From assembly GCA_009784625.1 (NCBI GenBank), contig WRBI01000012.1, forward strand, positions 1 through 54,005: a stretch of DNA of 54,005 nt, written 5' to 3'. Source of the DNA: Oscillospiraceae bacterium (lineage in GTDB: Bacteria > Bacillota > Clostridia > Oscillospirales > Ruminococcaceae). The notes under the pieces were generated by a model. It saw only the letters and a program-made list of their open reading frames with translations. It was not told the origin of the DNA and made no database searches. This document shows positions 11,701-20,106 of the stretch, in pieces; positions within the stretch are counted from its first letter, which is position 1; each line of letters begins with the position of its first letter. The translations under genes were made by a program, and so were the position numbers.

Positions 11701-12476
11701 AGGTTGTCGATGTGGGTTTGTGCGCTGTCAACCGTGGGCGGCTCACCCGGGCGAAGTTTGCGGTAAACTTCGAGCAGCCCCTCTTCTACGTTTTTGGTCG
11801 CGTCTTTGTCCAGGGTGACCTTAAGCAGCAGGTCTTCGCCGAAGAACTGCTCGATCTGCTCGTTGCTGCCAAGGCCCAAGGCCCGGACAAAAGTGGTGAC
11901 CGGGATCTTGCGGTTCTTATCGATGCGCACATATACAATGTCGTTGGAGTCGGTCTCGTACTCAAGCCATGCCCCGCGGTTGGGGATGATGGTGGATGAG
12001 TACAGTTCCTTACCGGCCTTGTCCCGGCTCAGCGAGTAATAAGCGCCCGGTGAGCGAACCAGCTGAGAGACGATAACCCGCTCGGCGCCGTTGATAATAA
12101 AGGTACCGCTCTCGGTCATAAGCGGAAAGTCACCCATAAAGATGTCCTGCTCTTTGACCTCGCCGGTTTCTTTGTTGTAAAGGCTGGCCCGAACCCGCAG
12201 GGGGGCGGCGTAGGTCGCGTCCCGCTCTTTGCACTCTTCAATTGAGTACTTGGGTTCGTTTTCCATCCGGTAGTCGATGAAGTCGAGCACAAGATTGCCC
12301 TGGTAATCTGTGATAGACGAAATGTCGCGAAATACTTCTTTTAGCCCCTCCTCCAAAAACCAGCGGTAGGAGTTCTTTTGTACCTCAATCAGGTTGGGCA
12401 TGTCCAACACTTCATTGATGCGGCTAAAGCTCATGCGCACATTTTTTCCCAGTTGCACCGGCTTGACTTTTACCAT
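8754..12476 (-). CDS. rpoB: DNA-directed RNA polymerase subunit beta
   Basis: Catalytic beta subunit, 1240 residues. The rifampicin cluster around 486-512 reads wild type: D495, H505 and S510 are at the positions equivalent to E. coli D516, H526 and S531, so no resistance change is seen. After the conserved end of the family the protein carries a very acidic tail of about 35 residues made mostly of Asp and Glu. The ATG follows GGAGAGGAT. First gene of the operon; rplJ and rplL, which often precede rpoB, are not upstream. Confidence 0.98.
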   Translation of the reverse strand: MVKVKPVQLGKNVRMSFSRINEVLDMPNLIEVQKNSYRWFLEEGLKEVFRDISSITDYQGNLVLDFIDYRMENEPKYSIEECKERDATYAAPLRVRASLYNKETGEVKEQDIFMGDFPLMTESGTFIINGAERVIVSQLVRSPGAYYSLSRDKAGKELYSSTIIPNRGAWLEYETDSNDIVYVRIDKNRKIPVTTFVRALGLGSNEQIEQFFGEDLLLKVTLDKDATKNVEEGLLEVYRKLRPGEPPTVDSAQTHIDNLFFDPRRYDLSRVGRYKYNKKLAISGRLAGQTLSKPVINPLTGELMADEGTIVTRALAEEIEKAGVDMAFLKIGDLEIKVVSNGMVNIHDFVGFDCLPLGINEKVRFGVLREILDSTGDEETLKKTIAERVDDLIPKHIIKDDIFSSINYVFGLSKGIGNIDDIDHLGNRRIRSVGELLQNQFRIGFSRMERVIRERMTTQSQDMEVITPQALINIRPVMAAIKEFFGSSPLSQFMDQTNPLAELTHKRRLSALGPGGLSRDRASFEVRDVHYSHYGRMCPIETPEGPNIGLISYLATFARINEYGFIESPYRRVDKETGRVLSEVVYMTADVEDNYIVAQANEPLDEESRFADKRVTVRFRDTILEVPADRVEFMDVSPKMVVSVATAMIPFLENDDANRALMGSNMQRQAVPLLRPESPIIGTGMEYKAAIDSGVVIVSQTEGTVVKASAREVQVRDNVGRVESYQLTKFMRSNQGTCINQRPIVDVGDEVKVGDVLADGPATENSEIALGKNVLIAFMTWEGYNYEDAVLINERLLRDDLFTSIHIEEYEIEARDTKLGPEEITRDIPNVGEDVLRELDERGIIRIGAEVRAGDILVGKVTPKGETELNAEERLLRAIFGEKAREVRDTSLRVPHGEYGIIVDVKVFTRENSDELSPGVNMAVRCYIAQKRKISVGDKMAGRHGNKGVVSQVLPAEDMPYLPDGTPLDIVLNPLGVPSRMNVGQVLEVHLGRAAKQLGWKIMTPVFDGANEYDIMETLEQAGYSQDGKSTVYDGRTGEPFDSQVTVGYMYFLKLHHLVDDKIHARSTGPYSLVTQQPLGGKAQFGGQRFGEMEVWALEAYGAAYTLQEILTVKSDDIVGRVKTYESIIKGQNVPKPGIPESFKVLIKELQSLALDVKVLDKDNKEIDLKQSFDDDNMGLNVKEDELFETVEVDGELRESGFEIEDPDLDNDLLGDDPDDDEDDDEDEDDLFDDDEDSEE

Positions 12477-12607
12477 AGGCCTATCCTCTCCATTTCACTG
12501 TATTTCTACATCCAGCAGAAAAAAACCGAAAGGTATTGAAAGTGGCTGCGATATGTGTTATACTAACTTGGTTAGGTCATACTACGGCCATTTTAATACA
12601 GAATATC

Positions 12608-12637
12608 ATTATATCGCACCTGCAATATGGATGTCAA
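12608..12637 (-). promoter_or_regulatory. SigA-type promoter of the rpoB-tuf operon
   Basis: On the minus strand TTGACA (12632-12637), an 18-base spacer and TATAAT (12608-12613), both boxes perfect. Transcription would begin near 12600, giving a leader of about 125 bases before rpoB. The rest of the 12477-12866 gap holds no gene; only this promoter and the hairpin at 12683 are seen. Confidence 0.85.
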
Positions 12638-12682
12638 TACATATATTGTCGAAACTTACCTTTATTTTTCTTTTTTTTACAA

Positions 12683-12715
12683 AAAAGCGTCATTCGATTT
12701 GTGAATGATGCTTTT
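12683..12715. terminator. Hairpin with T-rich flanks upstream of rpoB
   Basis: A 13-bp stem with one G-T pair (AAAAGCGTCATTC and GAATGATGCTTTT) around a 7-base loop. On the minus strand it is followed by TTTTTTGTAAAA, so it could block readthrough from antisense transcription of the neighbouring plus-strand gene into rpoB; on the plus strand the tail is GTCTTTT. No gene ends right before it, so its role is inferred. Confidence 0.5.
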
Positions 12716-12866
12716 GTCTTTTGGCACGGCGTTTGCCGCGCCGGCGGCGATGGAGGCAAAAGCACACATCGGTTTGGAAGATATTGCTTAGCGGAAAAGT
12801 GGATGCGCTGGGCAATCTATTGGATGTTCACATATAAGAACAAACAGAAGGAGAAGCGCCCACAAG

Positions 12867-13106
12867 ATGCAAAGAGAGAAGCTGATTAGAGAAGTAAAAG
12901 AAGCATACGCCCAGCTGGCCGATGGCCAAAGCAGGGAAGATTTTATCCTGACCCCGCCGCAGGAACCGGTTCAAGATTATTTAGAGCGTCTGCTCAGCTC
13001 GGTCATCCACGCGATAGAAGAGGGCCGGTTCGACCGGTTTATGAACGGCCGCCAAGTACTTGAAGCCGTCGCAGACAACCGCGAACACTGGGGCGTGGTC
13101 GTTTAG
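12867..13106 (+). CDS. Small conserved-looking hypothetical protein (79 aa)
   Basis: Begins MQREKLIREVKEAYAQLADG, 79 residues, ATG preceded by AAGGAGAAG. The sequence is amphipathic and charged with no Cys, no signal peptide and no membrane segment; a middle helix (DYLERLLSSVIHAIEEGRFDR) suggests a small cytosolic helical protein. Codon use fits the GC-rich neighbours. I do not recognise the family. It is divergent from rpoB and sits alone before the lipoprotein gene. Confidence 0.7.
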   Translation: MQREKLIREVKEAYAQLADGQSREDFILTPPQEPVQDYLERLLSSVIHAIEEGRFDRFMNGRQVLEAVADNREHWGVVV

Positions 13107-13298
13107 AGCTGTAACCAATTTTTAACCACTTGCCCGAAAAGTGGATGATATAGACCTTTATTGGCAAAAGCAAGGCCAAATATCCACGATAGCCTGAAAT
13201 GTTTTCACAAATCGGGAAGTATTATTGGCAAGCCGGGCAGAAACCATGGTCGCCTGGTACAGACAAAACCTCAACAAAACTTCAAAGGAGAAATTGAA

Positions 13299-14045
13299 AT
13301 GAAAAAGATAACTGTGATGCTGCTTGTACTTGCACTTGCGTTTGGTGTGGTCGGATGTGCCGCAAACCAGGCTGCCCCCCCGCCTGTTCCCCCGGCGGTA
13401 GACTATGAACCCGACTACATTGAAGAAGACGATGAAGAGACTCCGCACATCGCCGTGGGCGACCGCTTTGAAACACACGAGTTCGAGGACGAGAACTTGT
13501 CGGTCTCTGTCTTTTACACCCGCCCGATGCACACACATGAGCATATAGTCGTACTGATCGCAGAAATCACCAACATCGGCGAAGACACTGTTGTCTACCA
13601 GATCGGTTCGGGCTCCAACCGCGTACCCGACGCCCTGACCGTTGAGCTTGGCCCGCTGACCGCTCTCTTTAAACCGGTCATCCAAACCATGGATATGCAG
13701 CACGGGACACTTGAGCCGGGCGAGTCGGTCACTTTCTCGCTCCCCTTTGCCCCCTTTACGCACGAATCCGGCGAAGAGCAGCTGATCGGCTTTGACCGCG
13801 ACATCGCTTTCTTTGAAGAGGATGAAGAGTGGCAGCCTGTACCGATCGGCGAGTATATCGGCAACATCCGCTTTGAGTACCTGGTCCGCGGCGAAGGTGA
13901 AGACTGGTTCTTCATCGTAGAAGGCGACGAGCTTTTCAGCGTGGGCGGCGACTTCCAGTTCCTGCTCTTTGCGGACGAAGTATGGCCTGAGATGCCGGCT
14001 GAAGAACTTGATTATGACCAAGAAGATAACGGCGAAGAAGCATAA
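13299..14045 (+). CDS. Putative lipoprotein, secreted, acidic
   Basis: The start is the ATG at 13299, 7 bases after AAAGGAG; a frame 46 codons longer lacks a binding site. The 248-residue product has a classic lipoprotein signal peptide (MKKITVMLLVLALAFGVVGC) with the lipidated Cys at residue 20, a Pro-rich linker and then a beta-rich domain with the look of an immunoglobulin-like or DUF4352-type extracellular domain (LEPGESVTFSLPF). Very acidic C-terminus. Probably membrane-anchored on the outer face; no enzyme motif seen. Followed by its own terminator. Confidence 0.8.
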   Translation: MKKITVMLLVLALAFGVVGCAANQAAPPPVPPAVDYEPDYIEEDDEETPHIAVGDRFETHEFEDENLSVSVFYTRPMHTHEHIVVLIAEITNIGEDTVVYQIGSGSNRVPDALTVELGPLTALFKPVIQTMDMQHGTLEPGESVTFSLPFAPFTHESGEEQLIGFDRDIAFFEEDEEWQPVPIGEYIGNIRFEYLVRGEGEDWFFIVEGDELFSVGGDFQFLLFADEVWPEMPAEELDYDQEDNGEEA

Positions 14046-14055
14046 ACGCAACGAC

Positions 14056-14084
14056 AAAGGCCGCCCACCGGGCGGCCTTTTTTT
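14056..14084 (+). terminator. Rho-independent terminator after the lipoprotein gene
   Basis: Stem AAAGGCCGCCC/GGGCGGCCTTT with a 3-base loop and a run of seven T. The stem is symmetrical enough to serve the convergent gene at 14096 too. Confidence 0.9.
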
Positions 14085-14095
14085 GTCTGGATACT

Positions 14096-14557
14096 CTACT
14101 TAATCGGGAACACCACTTGGGTCAGCAGTTCGCTTTCCGGCGTTTGGTCGGGGTCGCTGAGGTAATAGTCGTAATAAACGCCTGTACTTTCCAGCGAATG
14201 AGTTTTCGCGTACTCCATGATCGCGCCGTAAGTTGTGTTAAGTTCGCTGTAAGGGCCTTTGTGTGTCGCCACGATCGCTTTGCCGGCACAGGTCTGGCTC
14301 ATATAACATTCACCCGAAACAGGGACAGACTCCCCGACAGGGAATCCCCATTCGATATCAAACTGTGAAAAATCATCGTTTGCGTTCATATAGGCGAGGT
14401 AGGGCGGGCCGGTCATTTCTTTCCCCTGTTCGGCCAGATATGGGATCAGCTTGCCGCATATCTCGTCAATGGCTTTGTGGATGCCGTCCATCGTTACGCC
14501 GGTCTTCTTCATCGCCAGGGCAATTTGGGGTTTTAGGTCAGCGACTTCAATTTGCAT
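14096..14557 (-). CDS. GyrI-like / effector-binding domain protein
   Basis: A stand-alone 153-residue domain of the AraC-effector-binding (GyrI-like) type: the pattern of paired beta-alpha-beta-beta units with the motif GPYSELNTTYGAIMEYAKTH and a final PESELLTQVVFPIK strand is typical of this fold, which binds small hydrophobic or cationic molecules. No DNA-binding domain is attached. The ATG follows AAAAGGAGAT. It lies 24 bases downstream of the flagellin gene on the same strand and may be read through from it, though no functional link is evident. Confidence 0.8.
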   Translation of the reverse strand: MQIEVADLKPQIALAMKKTGVTMDGIHKAIDEICGKLIPYLAEQGKEMTGPPYLAYMNANDDFSQFDIEWGFPVGESVPVSGECYMSQTCAGKAIVATHKGPYSELNTTYGAIMEYAKTHSLESTGVYYDYYLSDPDQTPESELLTQVVFPIK

Positions 14558-14581
14558 TTAAAAATCTCCTTTTCACCGGGC

Positions 14582-16954
14582 TTAGCGGATGAGCATGGCC
14601 ATCATGTTTGAGCGGGCCATGTTTGCGTTTTGTGCCATCATCGCGTATGTAGCTTCGGTCATCATCTGCTGGCGGGTAAAGTTCATGATCTCCTGCGCCA
14701 TGTCGGCATCCTGAATCTCGCTTTGTGAGGCGGTGAGGTTTTGCCTGAAGACGCCCAGGCTGCGCCCGGCGCTCTCCATCCGGTTTTGTGCGGCGCCCAC
14801 AGTGGCCCGCTGGGAAGAGGCGGTGTCCATCGCGCTGTCAATGGCGCGAAGAGCGTCCGATGCGCCGCCCGGCGTGTTGATGTTCAGGTTGTTCACCCCA
14901 AGGCCCAGGGAGGACATGTTGCCGATGCTCATGTTCATCTGTTGGTCGGCTGAGCCGTTCGCGCCGATTTGGAAAGTGAAATCGCTGGTGCTGTTTATGC
15001 TGACCGCGCCGGACAGATTGGCTGTTCCGGCCGGAACAGGCTGGGCGGCGGGGGCAGCGTTGGCGGCAATCGCTTCAGGCGCGACCTGGTCGGGTATGGC
15101 GGCTTCGGGTTCAACCGGCGGGGCGGCCGCTTCGGGTGCGGGCTGGGCGGGTATGGCGATCTCGGGTTCAACCGGCGGGGCAATCATTTCAGGTGCGGGT
15201 TGATCGGGTACGGCGGCTTCGGGTGCGGTTTGCGGCTGGGCAGCCGGTGCGGCAACTAATTCAGGCGTAGGCTGGTCGGGCACTGCGGCTTCGGGCTCAA
15301 TCGGCGGGGCGGCCATTTCAGGTGCGGGTTGGTCGGGCACTGCGGCCTCAGGCGCGGTGGCTTGGGGCACAACGACTTCCGGAGGCAGGTTGGTTTCGGT
15401 TTCGACAGGACCGAGAATCTGGGGCGCAACCAGCGCGGCGGCCGGGTTAACCGGCGGCGCAACGGCTTCGGGTGCGGCCTCGGGGACTTCGGCGGCGTCC
15501 GGTGCGACAGCTGCTGCCTGGGGCGCTACATCAGGTGTGGCGGCGACCGGTGTAGCCGGTGCTTGGGCGGCCGCTACCGGGTCGACCGGCGTGACTTCCG
15601 GCTGGATGGGTGTTGTAAACGCTTCGGGCATGGCGGCCGCGTCAGCGGGAATCCCAGCCGGCGGGGCGGCAGCGAGATCAACTGGTGGTGTGGCCGGGTT
15701 AACCGGCTCGGTTTCGGGTATGGGGAACACAGCGGGCGCAAACGCGGCGTTTGCGGGGACGGCCACTGACTCGGCGGCCGTGGCCGGGTCAACCGGTGCG
15801 CTTGAAAGATCGACCGGTGCGATTGCGGGCGCGCTCAGCGCGGCGTCCGGCCCGGCAGGCGCGGCCATTTCTTCAGGCGCAAATGCGAGCATTGTGTCCT
15901 CGGGCAGAACCTCGGCAGGCGGCGCGGCAACCTCAGGTGTGGGGGCTGCGATGGCCGTACTGGCGCTTTCTTCTAAATCCCGGAACTCGGGCGGGGCTAC
16001 ATAGTCGAGGTCGGCAGGCGCAGGCGGCGACAGTACGTCATCCATGGGATTGGTTGCCACTTCAATTGGCGGAACCGGCGTAGCGTCCGGGTCAACCCGC
16101 ATCGGGCCTTCGTTTATAAATGATGAAGCCTGCTCGGCGGAGGCATTGGCGACCGCCATCGCGGCGGACTCGGCCTCCTCGGGCGGGGCTGAGATTTCGA
16201 TCCCGGAGGGCTGTTCGGTGAACTCGTTGGCAAGCTCCATCGCGGCAGAACCGGCTTCCTCCGGCGGGGCAGGGAACTCAATCCCGGAGACTACGCCCTC
16301 TTGCAGGCTGCCCACATCGTCAAACGCGAGGGTGACCGTTTGGCCGCCCCCAAAGTCGAAAGTGGCCTGGGTGTCGCCGGGCGCGACTTCGGTCATAGCG
16401 ATGCTGCCGCCCACATTGGCGGTGATGTTGAAGTTCTCGCCCTGCTGCGTCAGGGTGAACCGCGCGCCGTCTTCGATCAGGCCTGTGTAGGAGACCTGGC
16501 TGATCCCCATTTCCTGTACGGCGCCAAGGCCGGTGGCCGGGCCGCCCATCAGCGGGATGTTGTTGAAGTGGGTCGAGGCCGATATCCGGTCCAGCTCGCT
16601 TTGTAAGGCGGCAAACTCGCGGTTTAAATGCGCGCGGTCAGAGTCGTTTAAAGTGGCGTTCGAGGATTGCACGGCCAGCTCCCGCATCCTTTGCAGGAGT
16701 GATTGTGTGCTGTCCATCGCGCCGTCGGCCGTCTGCATCAGGTTGATCGCGCTCTGCACATTTTCTGATGCGCGGTTCAGCCCGCCGATTTGGCCGCGCA
16801 TCCGGGCGGAGACCGCCATACCGGCGGCGTCGTCGGCGGCCGAGTTGATCCGCAGCCCGCTTGAGAGCCGGTTAAGCGAACCTGCGGCGTCGGTGCGGTT
16901 GATTCCCAGCATCCGCTGCATGGTCATCAGGCTGGACATATTTTGAATTGTCAT
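14582..16954 (-). CDS. Flagellin with a very large Pro/Ala-rich central insert
   Basis: Filament protein of the flagellum, 790 residues against about 270-500 in most bacteria. Residues 1-135 match the flagellin N-terminal D0/D1 helices (LNRLSSGLRINSAADDAAGM at 27-46; LLQRMRELAVQ at 86-96) and 645-790 match the C-terminal D1/D0 helices (ending NMARSNMMAMLIR). Residues 226-643 are low-complexity Pro/Ala/Glu/Val; between 534 and 630 a PEAAVPDQPAPE-like unit is repeated with variation. No Cys. The ATG follows GGGAGG. No export, hook or chemotaxis gene is nearby, so it is an orphan flagellin here. Confidence 0.93.
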   Translation of the reverse strand: MTIQNMSSLMTMQRMLGINRTDAAGSLNRLSSGLRINSAADDAAGMAVSARMRGQIGGLNRASENVQSAINLMQTADGAMDSTQSLLQRMRELAVQSSNATLNDSDRAHLNREFAALQSELDRISASTHFNNIPLMGGPATGLGAVQEMGISQVSYTGLIEDGARFTLTQQGENFNITANVGGSIAMTEVAPGDTQATFDFGGGQTVTLAFDDVGSLQEGVVSGIEFPAPPEEAGSAAMELANEFTEQPSGIEISAPPEEAESAAMAVANASAEQASSFINEGPMRVDPDATPVPPIEVATNPMDDVLSPPAPADLDYVAPPEFRDLEESASTAIAAPTPEVAAPPAEVLPEDTMLAFAPEEMAAPAGPDAALSAPAIAPVDLSSAPVDPATAAESVAVPANAAFAPAVFPIPETEPVNPATPPVDLAAAPPAGIPADAAAMPEAFTTPIQPEVTPVDPVAAAQAPATPVAATPDVAPQAAAVAPDAAEVPEAAPEAVAPPVNPAAALVAPQILGPVETETNLPPEVVVPQATAPEAAVPDQPAPEMAAPPIEPEAAVPDQPTPELVAAPAAQPQTAPEAAVPDQPAPEMIAPPVEPEIAIPAQPAPEAAAPPVEPEAAIPDQVAPEAIAANAAPAAQPVPAGTANLSGAVSINSTSDFTFQIGANGSADQQMNMSIGNMSSLGLGVNNLNINTPGGASDALRAIDSAMDTASSQRATVGAAQNRMESAGRSLGVFRQNLTASQSEIQDADMAQEIMNFTRQQMMTEATYAMMAQNANMARSNMMAMLIR

Positions 16955-16999
16955 GGGAACGACCTCCCTCTATGTAAAGTGATATAGATACCTAATATA

Positions 17000-17028
17000 A
17001 TTGTATCGTATCCGCGCAAAAATGTCAA
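17000..17028 (-). promoter_or_regulatory. SigA-type promoter of the flagellin gene
   Basis: Minus strand TTGACA (17023-17028), 17-base spacer, TACAAT (17000-17005), 45 bases before the start codon. A SigD-type (TAAA...GCCGATAA) promoter, usual for flagellin, is not seen. Confidence 0.75.
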
Positions 17029-17042
17029 GGAAAACCCCCGGC

Positions 17043-17071
17043 TTGTCAATCTGTTTTCTTCGTAGTACAAT
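17043..17071 (+). promoter_or_regulatory. SigA-type promoter of the deaminase gene
   Basis: TTGTCA (17043-17048), 17-base spacer, TACAAT (17066-17071), 27 bases before the start codon at 17099. Back to back with the flagellin promoter. Confidence 0.7.
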
Positions 17072-17098
17072 GAGAAAAACAAACAAGGAGGCAGGCGT

Positions 17099-18157
17099 AT
17101 GGAAAGATGGGTGGCCGACCTTTGCAGGCGGATGCCGAAAGCTGAGCTGCACCTTCACCTGGACGGCGCGATGGATACAAGCGCGGCCATTCAGCTGGCG
17201 GCCAAAACCGGGTGGGCGGGGCTTGACCGGCCGCTGGGATACAAAGAACTTTACAAACGGGCGGTCGTACAGCAAAACGCGCGCAATCAGCATGAACTAC
17301 TCGAATATTTTGAGTTGCCCGGGCTGCTTTTGCACACCGAAGAAGCGATGCGGATGATCACCCGCAGCTTGATGATCGAAAAGGCGGCGGACAATGTCCG
17401 TTATTTCGAAATACGCTGGGCGCCGGTTTTTCATCGGGCACGGGGTCTGAGCAGCAGGCAGGTGGTCGAAATTGTGCAGGACGAATGTGAGCGGGTGGCG
17501 GCCGCAACCGGCCAAACCTTTCGGCTGATTGTCTGCGGGATTCGAACCCTGCCGCTGGAGGAAAATATCCGGATGCTTGAAGAGGTCGCGCCGCTGCTTG
17601 GGGATAAACTGGTGGCCGCCGACTACGCCGGGCTGGAGGCCACAAGCCCGGACACAATGGCGCAGGAAAGCTTCTTTATCCGGGCAAGGGAGCTTGGCTT
17701 TGCGATTACCCTGCACTGCGGTGAGCTGCCGGGCAGTGCGCCCCGGATTTTAGAAGCAGTGGAGAAACTATCCCCCCGCCGGATTGCCCACGGCCCGCCA
17801 AGTATCGACGACCCCGGTCTCTGTGCGCTGTTAAAAGAAAAGGGCATTATGCTTGACCTTTGCCCGACCAGCAACATCCAGGGCGGGCTTTTCCCCGACC
17901 ACGAGAGTTACCCGCTTCGCGACCTGATAAAAGCGGGCGTCCCCGTCAGTGTGAACACCGACGGCAACGCCCTGAACGACCTGACTTTGAGTGATGAGTA
18001 CTTGCGTCTTCTGGATGCCGGCCAGCTTGACTTGGCCACACTGTGGCGGCTAAATTTAGACGCGCTGTCACACGCTTTCCTGCCCGAAGATGAGAAAGCC
18101 GCTCTGTTGGCTGAATTTAAACACTGGGCTGAACTGATCCCCGAGCTGGATGTGTAG
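17099..18157 (+). CDS. Adenosine deaminase-family amidohydrolase
   Basis: A 352-residue metal-dependent deaminase of the adenosine/AMP deaminase family, expected to remove the amino group of adenosine or a related purine. Zinc ligands H18 and H20 are in PKAELHLHLDGA, the third and the catalytic Glu in HCGE (H206, E209), and H231 in RRIAHG. The last block reads NTDGN (286-290): the zinc-binding D288 is kept but the second Asp of the usual TDDP, which touches the substrate, is Gly. RIGHG has also become RIAHG. So the substrate may differ from adenosine. ATG follows AAGGAGG. Confidence 0.85.
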   Translation: MERWVADLCRRMPKAELHLHLDGAMDTSAAIQLAAKTGWAGLDRPLGYKELYKRAVVQQNARNQHELLEYFELPGLLLHTEEAMRMITRSLMIEKAADNVRYFEIRWAPVFHRARGLSSRQVVEIVQDECERVAAATGQTFRLIVCGIRTLPLEENIRMLEEVAPLLGDKLVAADYAGLEATSPDTMAQESFFIRARELGFAITLHCGELPGSAPRILEAVEKLSPRRIAHGPPSIDDPGLCALLKEKGIMLDLCPTSNIQGGLFPDHESYPLRDLIKAGVPVSVNTDGNALNDLTLSDEYLRLLDAGQLDLATLWRLNLDALSHAFLPEDEKAALLAEFKHWAELIPELDV

Positions 18158-18163
18158 CGGGGG

Positions 18164-18508
18164 TCAGCTGCCCTTACCCAGTTCATTGTCAATCAGCATA
18201 CAACATTCTATGAAAGATTTCAGCTCGTCGTGAGAGCGCCTGACCCGCCGGGCCGCCGCCGACCGGGAAATGCCGAGCTCGGCCGCCAGATCGCGAAAGC
18301 TCATCCCGAGCGAGTAGCGCATATGCAGCGCCTCCCGCTGTTTTTGGCTGAGCATGCGCATCCCGTATCGGAGTGCCAGCCGGCGGCACTTCTCCTCCCT
18401 GCGTTCGACCGACTCCTGCCGCAAATGTGGGGGGAGCATCTCAAACGGTGTGCGCGGGTCCGGCCGCTGATCCAGCTCGTAAAAGCTGACCGGAAACTCC
18501 CTATTCAT
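18164..18508 (-). CDS. Sigma-70 region 4-like regulator
   Basis: 114 residues. Residues 53-95 (LSQKQREALHMRYSLGMSFR and the following ELGISRSAAARRVRR) form a sigma region 4.2-type helix-turn-helix; no region 2 is present, so it is not a full sigma factor. It overlaps the XRE gene upstream by 8 bases, so the two are one transcription unit and probably translationally coupled. Such small region-4 proteins occur on phage and mobile elements and in sporulating Firmicutes; its target is unknown. Confidence 0.7.
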   Translation of the reverse strand: MNREFPVSFYELDQRPDPRTPFEMLPPHLRQESVERREEKCRRLALRYGMRMLSQKQREALHMRYSLGMSFRDLAAELGISRSAAARRVRRSHDELKSFIECCMLIDNELGKGS

Positions 18509-18713
18509 CGCGCGGCTCCAGGCAGAAATGCTGCATGTGTATCCCGTATAACTGCTCCATCCGCCGCAAAAGGTTGAGCCGCGGCTGTCGTTTGCCGCTC
18601 TCGTAGCCGTGTAAGGTGGATGTTCCGATCAACAGCTTATCCGCCGCGTTTTTTTGACTGAGGCCTATGTTTACCCGCGCTGCACGCAATGTAATTTTTG
18701 CATTTGTGATCAT
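18501..18713 (-). CDS. XRE-family transcriptional regulator
   Basis: 70 residues with a Cro/CI helix-turn-helix at about 8-62 (RVNIGLSQKNAADKLLIGTS followed by the YESGKRQP recognition-helix end). The ATG at 18713 follows AGGAGGTGACATT; the 16 codons before it in frame lie upstream of this site. First gene of a two-gene unit with the sigma-like gene. Likely self-regulating, but no clear operator was found. Confidence 0.8.
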   Translation of the reverse strand: MITNAKITLRAARVNIGLSQKNAADKLLIGTSTLHGYESGKRQPRLNLLRRMEQLYGIHMQHFCLEPRDE

Positions 18714-18839
18714 AATGTCACCTCCTATTTGCATTATAACAAATCGCGGAGGACAAGTCAATGAGATTCAGGTCGAATTAACGCTGGCATTGCACCATCT
18801 GTATAGAATATTTGTATATCTGCGTATTGCAAGTTAAAA

Positions 18840-18885
18840 TTGCAAAAATGCCCGAACAGACTGAGAGGATCAAGTCTGTTCGGGC
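18840..18885 (-). terminator. Terminator of the ger operon
   Basis: Perfect 13-bp stem (18850-18862 with 18873-18885, GCCCGAACAGACT and its complement), 10-base loop, followed on the minus strand by ATTTTTGC. It lies about 20 bases past the gerC-type gene. Confidence 0.85.
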
Positions 18886-18906
18886 GCCCTGATTTTTGGG
18901 ATTTAT

Positions 18907-20106
18907 TTAGATGCCGCTGCGGGCCAGTGCCAGGTCTAAGTGGATATTGATGACCGCGTCCCTGTATTTTTCCCGCCATCCATAGGCCTCCCATTCCTGT
19001 ACGGTCAGGAAGTTTCTGGCCAGCCGATCGCCCAGCCCAAGCAGGTCGGCGTTCAGTTCGTGCTGAAGCTTGGCGGTCAGAGTTTCCATCTCTTTTTCGG
19101 TGGCCTGGCGGATATACTCGGCCAGAAAATCCTTGTCATAATCGGCGTCGCCCCGGATGTGCTCGATGTTGGCACGCAATTTTACATTTACATCGAATAT
19201 GGGGTGATCATCTGTTAAAGAGCCGCGAGCCCGGCTTTTTCCGGTGGGCAGGATGGAGAATACGATTCGGTCTTCGGGCGAGAGCGGATCAGGCAGGGTG
19301 ACCAGCTTGCGGGTATTGCTGCGGGTCATCATGGACAGGGTCTGCGCCTCAAGTGAGTCGAGCACGCCGACCATTCTGTTTCCCCGGAAGACGGCCAGCC
19401 CGCTGATCTGTGTGTTTACATGTCCGCTCAGCGGTGCCTGCCCCGGCAGGTATCCCGATCTTACCGGCGCTTCGGTGTTGTCGAAGTTTTCCTGGCTTTC
19501 CGAATCGCTGTTGGGGTTTTCGGAAATCAGCCCGCCGTACATAGCGGCGGCATCCCGGCTGTCTGTCTGAATTACACCGGTCAGGTCAAGCAACTGGATC
19601 GGTTTTGAGTGTGCGCTGTGTGCCGCCCCTTCGAGCAGCAAGTCCTCCTGCCGGAGTGGGTCAATCAGCGTGTTTTCTACCCGCGCGGATACAAAATCAG
19701 ATGCGATTGAGGACGCAACGATCACATTGGTATTATTACGCATCTGCTCATATCTCCATGTTGAAAAAAGGTGGCTGAGCAGGTCATCGCGGGCCAACTC
19801 CTCGGAGATTACCAGCGTCTTGGTCGAAAAAAGTGAGACCGGACCGGCAAGGCTTACGTTCAAAAGGCTGATCGCTTCGGCGATTGTTGGGGCTTTAGCC
19901 GACATGACTGAATATTCATCCTGGCTTTCGGCTCCGCCGCTGTTTGTTTGTGTAATCGGAAAAGCTATTGTGATGAATAAGTCGCGATCATCCGCTTTGT
20001 CTACTCCTAAGATGATTACGAATGTGTGGTCTTCCAACTCTTGCTTATCCCAGCATCCGCCCAAGCAAATAAGGCAAAGAATGAGCGCAAGTAGCTTATT
20101 TTTCAT
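18907..20106 (-). CDS. gerC: Spore germination lipoprotein, GerC family
   Basis: C subunit of a germinant receptor, anchored in the spore inner membrane. 399 residues with a lipoprotein signal (LICLGGCWDKQELED; lipidated Cys at residue 18), and the family hallmark WDxxEL directly after the Cys. The N-terminal and C-terminal domains of the Ger(x)C family follow, including the final helix with WREKYRDAVINIHLDL. Starts inside the end of the gerB-type gene (11-base overlap). Nutrient specificity cannot be read from the sequence. Confidence 0.93.
   Translation of the reverse strand: MKNKLLALILCLICLGGCWDKQELEDHTFVIILGVDKADDRDLFITIAFPITQTNSGGAESQDEYSVMSAKAPTIAEAISLLNVSLAGPVSLFSTKTLVISEELARDDLLSHLFSTWRYEQMRNNTNVIVASSIASDFVSARVENTLIDPLRQEDLLLEGAAHSAHSKPIQLLDLTGVIQTDSRDAAAMYGGLISENPNSDSESQENFDNTEAPVRSGYLPGQAPLSGHVNTQISGLAVFRGNRMVGVLDSLEAQTLSMMTRSNTRKLVTLPDPLSPEDRIVFSILPTGKSRARGSLTDDHPIFDVNVKLRANIEHIRGDADYDKDFLAEYIRQATEKEMETLTAKLQHELNADLLGLGDRLARNFLTVQEWEAYGWREKYRDAVINIHLDLALARSGI

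Noticed and set aside
8700-12476. Rifampicin-resistance change in rpoB or streptomycin change in rpsL
   Set aside because: The key positions read wild type in both proteins.
13158-14057. 299-codon minus-strand frame opposite the lipoprotein gene
   Set aside because: The plus-strand frame has a ribosome binding site, lipoprotein signal and terminator; the minus frame has none of these.
15357-16004. Gly/Ala/Ser-rich plus-strand frames opposite the flagellin insert
   Set aside because: They mirror the Pro/Ala codons of the flagellin repeat region; low complexity and no start signals.
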